From contig JBCCIH010000038.1 in assembly GCA_039028315.1 (NCBI GenBank), positions 1 to 13,333 on the forward strand: a stretch of 13,333 bases of DNA, in the 5' to 3' direction. The position numbers were made by a program, and so were the translations under genes. The first letter of the stretch is position 1. Every line of letters begins with the position of its first letter. This DNA is from Thermodesulfobacteriota bacterium. Lineage in GTDB: Bacteria > Desulfobacterota_D > UBA1144 > Nemesobacterales > UBA2774. Below the pieces are notes generated by a model. That model worked only from the letters and a program-made list of their open reading frames with translations. It did no database searches and had not been told where the DNA came from. Of the stretch, positions 6,987 to 13,333 are shown one piece after another.

Positions 6987-7697
6987 ATGAAAATACTAAT
7001 ACTTTCAGATATACACGCTAATTGGTATGCGTTAGAGGCTATTTTGGACAAAGAATCCTATGATTCTATTATTTTTCTTGGTGACGTGGTAGATTTCGGC
7101 CCAAGTCCCAAAAATTGCATAAAATTCTTAATGAAATCCTCTAAAGCCCGTTTTTGGGGAGTTAGAGGAGATCATGACCATGCAATGGCTTACGGTATTA
7201 ATAGTAAGTGCCCAAGTGAGCTGCATATAATATCCGCAGCTACTAGGGAGTGGGGTGAGGGGTTTTTATCAAGTGAAGAGGTCGGGTTTCTAAGAAGACT
7301 TCCGATACATAATGAGTTTTCGATAGATTCTATGAACTTTGAACTGGTTCATGGGGTAGATATCGACATAACTCAAGATCATCCAGAGAATATAGATCAT
7401 ATATCTAGTGCAAAACGGGATGAAGCAGGACTAAATTATATTTTAGTAGGTCATTCCCATAAACCATATATTAAATCACTTGGAACAACTGTAATTCTTA
7501 ACCCGGGATCAGTCGGGCAACCAAGAGATTTAAACCCCAGAGCTTCATATGCGGTCATTGATGATGGAGTTCCTTATATTAGAAGAGTGTCTTATGATAT
7601 AGAAAGAACTGTCAACGATCTTAATAGAAGTAAGCTTCCCAAGGCTTTTACTAACCAGCTAAGCTCGATGCTATATAGCGGCGGGCGGATTAACTAA
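6987..7697 (+). CDS. Calcineurin-like metallophosphoesterase (YfcE-like)
   Basis: The 236-residue product has the ordered metal-binding motifs of the two-metal phosphoesterase superfamily: SDIHAN (Asp8, His10), GDVVDFGP (Asp33), RGDHD (61-64 region), VHG (His122) and VGHSH (His156, His158), then NPGSVGQPRD (172-181). Members close to this size hydrolyse phosphodiesters or phosphomonoesters in the cytoplasm; the physiological substrate cannot be told. The usual GNHD motif reads GDHD here, replacing a metal-ligand Asn by Asp. I chose the ATG at 6987 because the product then begins directly at the first core strand, MKILILSDIH. An in-frame TTG at 6942 would add 15 residues that look non-conserved. 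No Shine-Dalgarno site precedes the ATG, and TATAGT lies 9 bp upstream of it, so the mRNA may be leaderless. It stands alone between two minus-strand barrel genes. Confidence 0.88.
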   Translation: MKILILSDIHANWYALEAILDKESYDSIIFLGDVVDFGPSPKNCIKFLMKSSKARFWGVRGDHDHAMAYGINSKCPSELHIISAATREWGEGFLSSEEVGFLRRLPIHNEFSIDSMNFELVHGVDIDITQDHPENIDHISSAKRDEAGLNYILVGHSHKPYIKSLGTTVILNPGSVGQPRDLNPRASYAVIDDGVPYIRRVSYDIERTVNDLNRSKLPKAFTNQLSSMLYSGGRIN

Positions 7698-7820
7698 GAA
7701 TTCTAGCCCGTCTCCTATCCAAGAATATGCCAAACTCTATATATTACATCGCCGTAATTAGGGGATTGGTGTAATTTATTATTGAAGCTCCGGCTATATA
7801 TAAAGAAGATGTAAAAAGAA

Positions 7821-7853
7821 ACCCGGTGCTTGAGATTAACTCGAGCACCGGGT
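7821..7853 (-). terminator. Rho-independent terminator of the OprP-like porin gene
   Basis: ACCCGGTGCT (7821-7830) pairs with AGCACCGGGT (7844-7853), and GAG (7832-7834) pairs with CTC (7840-7842), leaving a 5-nt loop. On the minus strand the stem is followed by TTTCTTTTTA, a U-rich tract. It lies about 100 nt after the porin stop. Read on the plus strand there is no U-tract, so it probably does not terminate the phosphoesterase transcript efficiently. Confidence 0.88.
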
Positions 7854-7953
7854 CGTTGAGGTTTTGGAGTCAGAACAAAAAGGGAAAATTTTTAAAAAGA
7901 GAGATGAGTTAGTTATCTTTTTTTATTTTCCTGTTTATCCTAAAACTTTGTTT

Positions 7954-9336
7954 CTAAAAGTAAGCTTGCAGTTGAAGACTAAACCTGTTGTCGTCTTCGT
8001 CTGAAGCTCCCTGTGTAAATTCATTTCTTTTAAACTCATACTCAGCCTGAATCTTCCATCTGTGATCGTGTGAGATGTAGTAGTTAAGAGCTGGAGCAAG
8101 TGTCCATGTTGAACTTCTAGTGCTTCCAACATCTGCAGGTAGCACACCTGAAGATGTGTCATAATCGATGTATGAGTATCTTCCGGCGAATTCAACTGTT
8201 TTCGGCATTACAAAAACACCAGCCTGAACATTGAAACCTTGGTCGTAAGCTGTGTCTTGTGTTATGCCAGCTTCATCAGGATCGATCCATCTTCCGTAGT
8301 ATCCGCCCTGAACGTTGAAGATAGGCATTTTGAAGTTGATATCACCAGTGATTGTTGTCATGTCAGCCTGAACTAAACCAAGCTCATCGAATCTGTCGCA
8401 CTGATCACCGTCTGGTGATTTTCTATCGCAGTTAAGTCCTGGGATAGTACTAGCGGCAGCACCGATTACGAATGTTGGAGCTTTTGCAAAGTTAGGTTTA
8501 ATTCCGTACTGTGTGCCAGTATTATATGAGGAATTGGCTTTAAACTTCCTCTTATCTCCTCCGCCGAAACCATACTGAATTCTACCAGCGTAGAGCAGGT
8601 TAGAATCAGCACTACTTCCGTTTCTTCCATCACCGTTAAATACACCTACTGAATATGAGAAGTTGTACTGCGGTCCAAATCCACCCATAACGGCAGCACC
8701 ACGGTCTCTACCTAATCCAAATTCGTCATTAACGATTGATCTGTTTATAAACTGCAATGCTGAAGATGAGGTAAGCTCGTCTCTACCAAATGGAACTTTC
8801 CACTGTCCAACCCTTGGCATAATGTTGTTGTTATATGCCGCCGTAAAGTATGCATCCCTTAGGTCCAAATCGTCTGGGATATTAACCTGAACGGTATATA
8901 GGAACCATTTTTTAAATGCATAACCATCCCATTTAAGCCTTAATCTTGCGATACTGAAGTTTGTTGAAACAAGTCCGTCATCCGGATCATTAACAGTTAG
9001 ACGCACCTGGCCTCTAATTCTAAACCTCATTTTGAATTTGTCGCCAGCCTGGAAAGTTAGGCCCTTTTTATACTGAGCCTTAAACTTGTTGTACCAAGCG
9101 TCTTGGTCTTCCTCTTTAAGTTGCATTAGAGCTTCTTGATCGGCTACTCTAGCATTTTCCAATAGCTCTATTTGCTGCTGGAGCTGCTGCATCTGCTGCT
9201 GATTCTGAAGCTGGAGCGCTTCCATCTGCTGTTTTAGATCTTGGATTTGAGCTCTTGTTGATTGTGCTTGAGCATCGTTGCCAAAAAGCGGCAATACGAG
9301 CACTGCTATCAAAAGCAATCTAATTACTGATTTCAT
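7954..9336 (-). CDS. OprP/OprO-type phosphate-selective porin
   Basis: This is an outer-membrane porin of the Porin_O_P family, whose known members take up phosphate or polyphosphate. The 460-residue product has a signal peptide (1-24, cleavage after AQA), then a glutamine-rich coiled coil (about 26-75) likely to act as a periplasmic trimerisation stalk. The barrel contains family-like segments: FRIRGQVRL (105-113), FSIARLRLKWDGYAFKKW (127-144), LRDAYFTAAY (159-168) and RVGQWKVPFGRDELTSS (175-191). It ends in a C-terminal phenylalanine, the BAM signal. AAGGAGGAG lies 8 nt before the ATG. A predicted surface loop holds two cysteines and many aspartates (301-316). The gene is divergent from phoB-phoR across an 11-bp repeat array, which supports a phosphate-starvation role. 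The substrate preference is inferred from family and context, not from lysines I can map to a channel. Confidence 0.86.
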   Translation of the reverse strand: MKSVIRLLLIAVLVLPLFGNDAQAQSTRAQIQDLKQQMEALQLQNQQQMQQLQQQIELLENARVADQEALMQLKEEDQDAWYNKFKAQYKKGLTFQAGDKFKMRFRIRGQVRLTVNDPDDGLVSTNFSIARLRLKWDGYAFKKWFLYTVQVNIPDDLDLRDAYFTAAYNNNIMPRVGQWKVPFGRDELTSSSALQFINRSIVNDEFGLGRDRGAAVMGGFGPQYNFSYSVGVFNGDGRNGSSADSNLLYAGRIQYGFGGGDKRKFKANSSYNTGTQYGIKPNFAKAPTFVIGAAASTIPGLNCDRKSPDGDQCDRFDELGLVQADMTTITGDINFKMPIFNVQGGYYGRWIDPDEAGITQDTAYDQGFNVQAGVFVMPKTVEFAGRYSYIDYDTSSGVLPADVGSTRSSTWTLAPALNYYISHDHRWKIQAEYEFKRNEFTQGASDEDDNRFSLQLQAYF

Positions 9337-9397
9337 CTCTCAAACTCCTCCTTAAAATAGATTTGCCCTAGAAGATATAGCGGTAAAATAAATTTGA

Positions 9398-9443
9398 TGT
9401 GAAAATAATGTTAAGATTGTGTTAAGTGGAGCGAAGGTATATT
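9398..9443 (+). promoter_or_regulatory. Candidate Pho-box array and phoB promoter, shared with the divergent porin gene
   Basis: Three 7-mers start at exact 11-bp steps: TGTGAAA (9398), TGTTAAG (9409) and TGTTAAG (9420), with 4-nt spacers ATAA and ATTG. PhoB-type regulators bind 7-bp direct repeats with 4-bp spacers, and the TGTnA core matches positions in the E. coli CTGTCAT unit. After the last repeat comes an 11-bp gap and TATATT (9438-9443), a geometry close to that of E. coli Pho promoters. This points to positive autoregulation of phoB, with a start near 9450. On the minus strand the array reads CTTAACA-n4-CTTAACA-n4-TTTCACA, and TATATC (9374-9379) is a possible -10 for the porin gene. 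Confidence 0.6.
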
Positions 9444-9517
9444 GCAACAACAATGGTTTCGTTTAGTCTATAACATACAATGATAAAATTATATTTTGAC
9501 CCAGGGATCAAAACACC

Positions 9518-10207
9518 ATGTCAGAAAAATTAATAACCATAGTAGATGACGAAGAAGATATAGTTGAGCTGGTAGGTCATCACTTAAAACGTGAGGGATT
9601 CAAAGTAAAGGAATTCCACAACGGAAGAGATTTCTTATCTTATATAGAGTCAGTGCTTCCTGATCTTGCAGTTCTGGATATAATGCTCCCGGGAATAGAC
9701 GGGCTTGAGATATGCAGAATATTAAAGAATAAGAACACGACGAGCTCTATTCCCATAATCATGCTAACCGCAAAGGCTAGTGAGGCAGACGTAGTTGTAG
9801 GGCTTGAGCTCGGCGCTGACGACTATATTGTCAAACCTTTTAGTCCACGCGAGCTTGTTGCAAGAGTTAAAACAGTTCTTCGTAGAACCGGGATTACAGA
9901 AGATGAAGGAAATGTAATTAAAATCGGCCCGCTTATCGTAAATACCGAAAAATATGAAGTTAGCGTAGACAATAATAAGCTAAATCTAACAACAACTGAG
10001 TTTAAAATTCTCGAAGTTCTTGCAGAGGGAAAGGGCAGAGTATTTACAAGAGATCAGCTTTTGAAAAAGAAAAGACTTTGGGGTGATGATAAATTAGTTT
10101 ATGATAGAACCATCGACGTTCATATTAAAAATTTAAGAGAAAAGCTTGGAATTGCCGGAAATATGATTAAAACTGTTAGGAGTATAGGATACAAATTAGA
10201 AGAGTAG
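9518..10207 (+). CDS. phoB: OmpR-family response regulator, PhoB-like
   Basis: The product is a DNA-binding response regulator of 229 residues, the normal PhoB length. The receiver domain (about 3-120) has the acidic pocket Asp10-Asp11, phosphoacceptor Asp54 in VLDIMLPGIDG, Thr84 in MLTAKA, and Lys106 in VKPFSP. The C-terminal winged helix (about 135-228) shows LTTTEFKILEVLA, RVFTRDQLL, the recognition-helix segment DRTIDVHIKNLREKLG, and VRSIGYKLE. A PhoR-type kinase follows after 7 bp, and a phosphate-type porin is divergent, which makes PhoB more likely than another OmpR paralogue. Phosphorylated PhoB would activate phosphate-acquisition genes. The ATG has only a weak GGGA about 10 nt upstream. 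The promoter region holds the 11-bp repeat array at 9398-9426, suggesting autoregulation. No pst or phoU gene is in the window. Confidence 0.87.
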   Translation: MSEKLITIVDDEEDIVELVGHHLKREGFKVKEFHNGRDFLSYIESVLPDLAVLDIMLPGIDGLEICRILKNKNTTSSIPIIMLTAKASEADVVVGLELGADDYIVKPFSPRELVARVKTVLRRTGITEDEGNVIKIGPLIVNTEKYEVSVDNNKLNLTTTEFKILEVLAEGKGRVFTRDQLLKKKRLWGDDKLVYDRTIDVHIKNLREKLGIAGNMIKTVRSIGYKLEE

Positions 10208-10214
10208 GAAACAG

Positions 10215-11990
10215 TTGAGCATATTTTGGAAACAGTTTATATCAAGCTTTCTTATAATCGTATTAGTCCTTTTTATATTTACCTTCCTTATAATCGGCGA
10301 GCTTAACAAGTACGACAAATCTCTTACCAAAGAAAGGCTGCTTACGGCAGCAAATCTTAGCACTGAAGTTTTAGTTCCTACACTTAGAAACCCAGACATT
10401 GATAGAGTGCAGAGTGTTGTCTCTAACCTCGGTGAAAAAACTGGCGTAAGGATCACTGTAATTGACGCCAAGGGAATTGTGCTTGGGGATTCGACTAAAA
10501 ATCCAAGAGAGATGGAAAATCACTCTGCAAGGCCTGAGATAGTTCAGGCATATAATAATCAGATCGGAGAAAGTACACGCTATAGCTCAACACTTCAAAA
10601 GGAAATGTTCTATGTCGCTGTTCCCTACTCATCAAATAATGGGCAAGCACCTACTGTGATAAGAACAGCACTACCTCTTAGTATAATCGAGCAAGCCTTA
10701 ATACCACTTGAGTCAAAAGTCATATATATGGGCATAGGGATGACACTTCTCGCACTAATTTTATCTCTATTGGTGTCGAGAACTACAACTAGATCTCTTT
10801 CGGGAATTATTAACATCTCAGAAGAACTCGCTAAGGGAAACTTGAATGTAGATATACCAGTGTCTGAAAGTAAGGGTGAGATACCTAAGATAACAAAAGC
10901 TCTAAACCACATGACTCAAAAGCTAAATGAAGTGTTTAAACAACTCTCTTATGAAAAAAACCAGCTTGAGGCAGTACTAAGTGCTATGAGTGAGGGCGTA
11001 ATGGTGGTATCGGCAAAGGGAAACATAGTTATAATAAATGATGCCTTAACTAAAATGTTCAATCTTGTGGATAAACCAGTCCAAAAGCCATTCTGGGAAG
11101 TACTAAGAAACAGGGAAGTCATAACGCTTATTGAAAGCGTTCTTGAGGAGTGGCAGCCTGACACAAAAGAAATCTTCTATATATATCCTGAGGAAAGATA
11201 TTATCTTGCAAACGTTATACCGCTTGATTCGCCAGAGAAGGAAGTGATCGTAGTGATGTTTGATATAACAGAATTTAAAAGGCTTGAGAATATTAAGGCT
11301 GATTTTATAGCCAACGTATCGCATGAGTTAAGAACTCCGCTTACTGCGATTAAAGGGTATACCGAGACATTGGAAGAAGACGCCTTTGAGAGCCCTCAAG
11401 ACCAAAAGCATTTTTTAAGAATTATAAAAAGACACGCCGACAGATTAATCAATATTGTGTCTGATCTATTGGTGTTATCAGAAGTAGAAGGTCGTGATGC
11501 GCTGTCTAATGAAAACGAGGGCGGAGACTTTGAAGATGTTAACGTAAATGAAGTAATAAGGTCATCTCTGGACGCCCTTAAATCAAAAGCCTCTGAAAAG
11601 GGACTTAAAGTGGAGTTCAAATCCCCAACTAGTAGTCAAATCATAACAGCAAATAGATTCTTACTTGAGCAAATGTTTATAAACTTAATAGATAATGCTG
11701 TTAAATATACCCCAGAGCTTGGCGAGGTTGGGATAGAGCTTTACCCTTCTCATGATGAACTTAGAATAGAGATTTACGATACTGGGATCGGTATACCCAA
11801 AGAGAGTCTTCCTAGAATATTTGAAAGGTTCTACAGGGTCGACAAAACCAGGAGCCGAAAAATGGGAGGAACCGGTCTTGGGCTTAGTATTGTAAAACAC
11901 ATTGTAATAATCCACGCTGGAAAAATAGATGTACAAAGTGAGGAAGGCAAAGGAAGCAGGTTTATTATAACCCTGCCCAAAAAAGTTTAG
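10215..11990 (+). CDS. phoR: Membrane sensor histidine kinase, PhoR-like
   Basis: This is the sensor kinase partner of the preceding regulator. The 591-residue product has TM1 (about 9-28), an extracytoplasmic sensor domain (about 30-167) with GVRITVIDAKGIVLGDS and ENHSARPEI typical of PhoR sCache-like domains, and TM2 (about 168-188). A HAMP linker (about 190-243) and a PAS domain (about 250-355) follow. The HisKA box FIANVSHELRTPL has His370 as phosphoacceptor. The ATPase domain has the N box NLIDNAVKYTP (490-500), DTGIGIP (522-528), FERFYRVD (536-543) and GGTGLGLSIV (551-560). It starts at TTG with AGGAA just upstream, 7 bp after the phoB stop, so translation is probably coupled. The large extracytoplasmic domain differs from E. 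coli PhoR, which has almost none. The phosphate link is inferred from domain order and neighbours. Confidence 0.87.
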   Translation: MSIFWKQFISSFLIIVLVLFIFTFLIIGELNKYDKSLTKERLLTAANLSTEVLVPTLRNPDIDRVQSVVSNLGEKTGVRITVIDAKGIVLGDSTKNPREMENHSARPEIVQAYNNQIGESTRYSSTLQKEMFYVAVPYSSNNGQAPTVIRTALPLSIIEQALIPLESKVIYMGIGMTLLALILSLLVSRTTTRSLSGIINISEELAKGNLNVDIPVSESKGEIPKITKALNHMTQKLNEVFKQLSYEKNQLEAVLSAMSEGVMVVSAKGNIVIINDALTKMFNLVDKPVQKPFWEVLRNREVITLIESVLEEWQPDTKEIFYIYPEERYYLANVIPLDSPEKEVIVVMFDITEFKRLENIKADFIANVSHELRTPLTAIKGYTETLEEDAFESPQDQKHFLRIIKRHADRLINIVSDLLVLSEVEGRDALSNENEGGDFEDVNVNEVIRSSLDALKSKASEKGLKVEFKSPTSSQIITANRFLLEQMFINLIDNAVKYTPELGEVGIELYPSHDELRIEIYDTGIGIPKESLPRIFERFYRVDKTRSRKMGGTGLGLSIVKHIVIIHAGKIDVQSEEGKGSRFIITLPKKV

Positions 11991-11998
11991 TTCACTTC

Positions 11999-13078
11999 CT
12001 AACTTCCCGCTGGATAGGAACCAAGCACTTTTAGAAATATACAGTTTTTATCAAGCTTCTTTAGTAAAGACTTAACAACTTTATCCTGAGCGTGTCCCTT
12101 AAAATCTACAAAAAACAGATATTCCCAAGGTCTTTCTTTTGATGGTCTGGATTCAATTTTCGTAAGGTTTATGCCAGCCTCACCAAAGGGTTGAAAAAAG
12201 GACTTTTGCAAAGCGCCCGGTTTGTCCTTTAATGAGAAAACAATTGAAGTTCTGTCATCTCCGGTAGGTTTATTCGTTTTGTTTCCTATAACAAAAAACC
12301 TTGTGGTGTTAAGGCTGCTTTCTTCAATGTTGTTTTGAATGACTTTAAGTTTGTATATCGAAGCGGCATGCTCACTTGCTATGGCTGCTGTGTTTTTTCT
12401 CCTAGAGGCAATTCTAGCTGCCTCTGCAGTACTGGCAGTCTCCAAAATCTCACAGTTAGGCAGATTTTTGTTGAGCCACTTCTTGCACTGCGCTACGGCC
12501 TGAGGGTGTGAGGCAACCGTCTTTACATCTTTTTTATTGCCGCTTTTAGAGAGAAGATAGTGATTAATTCTCTCAAACAGCTCTGCCGTTATTCCAACAT
12601 GTGTTTTCGATAGCAGATCAAGCACCATGTTCACAGAGCCCTCTATAGAGTTCTCAAGGGGCACAACGCCAAAATTAGCGCGGCCGTTTTCAACCTCTTC
12701 AAATATTTCTTCAAAACTTGCTATGGGTATAAGATCTGCCGAGCCCCCAAACTCATTATAAGCTGCTTGATGAGAAAAACTTCCCTCGGGACCGAGGTAG
12801 GCTACTTTTGCCGGCTGTTGCAAAGTGCGGCAGGCAGAAATAATCTCTCTGAAAATTCTTAGTACCGACTCATCGGTTAGCGGACCAGAATTAAGCTGCC
12901 TAAGCTTTTTTTCGATCAGCTTTTCTCTGACTGGATCATATACATCCACAGAATTTTGTGCTTTAAGTTTTCTAATCTCAAGCGCAATATCCCCTCTCTC
13001 ATTTAAGAGTGCAAGGATCTCATCGTCAAGAGAATCTATCTTTTTTCTAAGTTTATCAAAGCTGTTTGAAGAGCCCAT
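11999..13078 (-). CDS. pheA: Bifunctional chorismate mutase / prephenate dehydratase (P-protein)
   Basis: PheA converts chorismate to prephenate and then to phenylpyruvate in phenylalanine synthesis, in the cytoplasm. The 359-residue product is the usual P-protein length. It has an AroQ-type chorismate mutase domain (about 5-88; LRKKIDSLDDEILALLNER). The prephenate dehydratase domain (about 92-267) shows YLGPEGSFSHQAA (94-106), VPLENSIEGSV (139-149) and the catalytic NTTRFFVIG with Thr259-Arg260-Phe261. A C-terminal ACT domain (about 276-350) has the phenylalanine-binding motifs GALQ (288-291) and ESRP (309-312), so feedback inhibition by phenylalanine is likely. The ATG at 13078 overlaps a nearby out-of-frame ATG 5 nt upstream, and the Shine-Dalgarno site is weak. 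Its stop lies 8 bp from the phoR stop (tail-to-tail), with no terminator between them, so the two transcripts may overlap as antisense. No attenuator is seen in the short leader. Confidence 0.96.
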   Translation of the reverse strand: MGSSNSFDKLRKKIDSLDDEILALLNERGDIALEIRKLKAQNSVDVYDPVREKLIEKKLRQLNSGPLTDESVLRIFREIISACRTLQQPAKVAYLGPEGSFSHQAAYNEFGGSADLIPIASFEEIFEEVENGRANFGVVPLENSIEGSVNMVLDLLSKTHVGITAELFERINHYLLSKSGNKKDVKTVASHPQAVAQCKKWLNKNLPNCEILETASTAEAARIASRRKNTAAIASEHAASIYKLKVIQNNIEESSLNTTRFFVIGNKTNKPTGDDRTSIVFSLKDKPGALQKSFFQPFGEAGINLTKIESRPSKERPWEYLFFVDFKGHAQDKVVKSLLKKLDKNCIFLKVLGSYPAGS

Positions 13079-13105
13079 CTCATACCCGCTTTAAAGTTTG
13101 AAAGA

Positions 13106-13134
13106 ATGATAGCAACAGGCCAATTATAAGTCAA
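13106..13134 (-). promoter_or_regulatory. Sigma70-type promoter for pheA
   Basis: On the minus strand TTGACT (13129-13134) and TATCAT (13106-13111) are 17 bp apart. A second TATAAT-like string (TATAATTGG) lies directly inside the spacer. Transcription would start near 13099, giving a leader of only about 20 nt, too short for a classical phenylalanine attenuator. Confidence 0.68.
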
Positions 13135-13181
13135 ATACTCTGATACCTTTAAGTTCTTTATTTCAAGGGTGAAATAAATAA

Positions 13182-13211
13182 GGGAGCCGATTCACACGGC
13201 ACCATGCTCCC
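13182..13211 (-). terminator. Terminator hairpin after the IPTL-CTERM gene
   Basis: GGGAGC (13182-13187) and GCTCCC (13206-13211) pair, and a nested alternative GCCG/CGGC (13186-13189 with 13197-13200) is possible. On the minus strand the stem is followed by TTATTTATTTC, a U-rich tail, about 28 nt after the stop codon at 13239. It insulates pheA from the upstream gene. Confidence 0.65.
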
Positions 13212-13238
13212 ATTAAGAAATTGTTTAGAAATTTTATT

Positions 13239-13333
13239 TTAAGCTATGGACTGTCTTCTTCTAATAACAATAAAACCCAACATTCCTATTATCACGGCAA
13301 GTGAAATCAGACCCCACTGAGATAATGTTGGAA
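13239..13333 (-). CDS. C-terminal end of an IPTL-CTERM sorted protein (partial)
   Basis: I translated this frame by hand; it runs from the window edge to TAA at 13239-13241. The 30 complete codons read PTLSQWGLISL, then the hydrophobic helix AVIIGMLGFIVI, then RRRQSIA and stop. The split codon at the edge ends in TT, compatible with Ile, which would complete IPTLSQWG. This is the IPTL-CTERM sorting signal: a short motif, one transmembrane helix and a basic tail, processed by an exosortase (XrtH type in known systems). The protein would be exported, cleaved near the motif, and released or attached outside the cell. Everything N-terminal to the signal lies outside the window, so the product's role is unknown. 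A terminator follows at 13182-13211. Confidence 0.85.
   Translation of the reverse strand, partial: PTLSQWGLISLAVIIGMLGFIVIRRRQSIA

Noticed and set aside
7870..7935. A-rich and T-rich runs that could form a second hairpin after the porin stop
   Set aside because: The possible stem is almost all A-T with a long loop; the G+C-rich hairpin at 7821-7853 is a far better terminator.
7935..8195. Minus-strand open frame of 86 codons overlapping the 3' end of the OprP-like porin
   Set aside because: It is in another frame of the same strand inside the porin gene and has a composition unlike a folded protein.
9165..9240. CTG/CTT-rich repetitive DNA that looks like a microsatellite
   Set aside because: It encodes the glutamine-rich coiled-coil stalk of the porin in frame; the repetition follows from the Gln and Leu codons.
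1..13333. Mobile elements, CRISPR arrays, toxin-antitoxin or phage-defence genes
   Set aside because: No transposase, integrase, terminal repeats, regularly spaced repeats or defence-type domains were found; nearly all space is taken by core metabolic, envelope and regulatory genes.

Overview
This window holds chromosomal genes of an AT-rich Gram-negative (diderm) bacterium. The diderm call rests on two secreted outer-membrane beta-barrel proteins, an MCE/MlaD lipid-transport protein and an IPTL-CTERM (exosortase-type) C-terminal tail. The lineage cannot be fixed from sequence alone. A bifunctional P-protein PheA, a PhoR with an extracytoplasmic sensor domain, and an IPTL-CTERM protein would fit a deep-branching Deltaproteobacteria-like or candidate-phylum lineage (for example Dadabacteria), but that is a guess. 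I see no transposase, integrase, phage gene, CRISPR array, tRNA or rRNA, and no obvious compositional break.

Layout. (1) 1-2374, minus strand: an envelope-maintenance cluster in the order mlaD-like, murQ, anmK (cut by the window edge). A good sigma70-type promoter lies in the divergent region 2375-2642. (2) 2643-4858, plus strand: purH (last two steps of IMP synthesis), then a cytoplasmic DsbA/FrnE-like thiol oxidoreductase. The purH leader contains a perfect 10-bp inverted repeat around 34 nt. (3) 4984-6570, minus strand: an outer-membrane barrel of unrecognised family with a near-consensus promoter, a strong Shine-Dalgarno site and a textbook hairpin terminator, so it is probably abundant. 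(4) 6987-7697, plus strand: a YfcE-like calcineurin-type phosphoesterase with no visible ribosome binding site. (5) 7954-11990: a phosphate-response module, with an OprP/OprO-type porin on the minus strand divergent from phoB-phoR on the plus strand. Their shared intergenic region carries three TGT-type 7-mers at exact 11-bp spacing, which I read as a PhoB binding array. (6) 11999-13078, minus strand: pheA, tail-to-tail with phoR and with its own promoter. (7) 13239-13333, minus strand: the last 31 codons of a protein ending in an IPTL-CTERM sorting signal, followed by a terminator.

How the genes work together. AnmK and MurQ are consecutive steps of peptidoglycan recycling: anhydroMurNAc to MurNAc-6-P to GlcNAc-6-P plus D-lactate. 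Their pairing with an MlaD-like protein suggests one envelope-upkeep transcript. PhoR senses, PhoB binds the intergenic array, and the porin is the likely output for phosphate uptake across the outer membrane. The most useful leads are the Pho-box array, the IPTL-CTERM tail, the unclassified barrel, and the inverted repeat in front of purH. I do not see a wholly new multi-gene system in this window.
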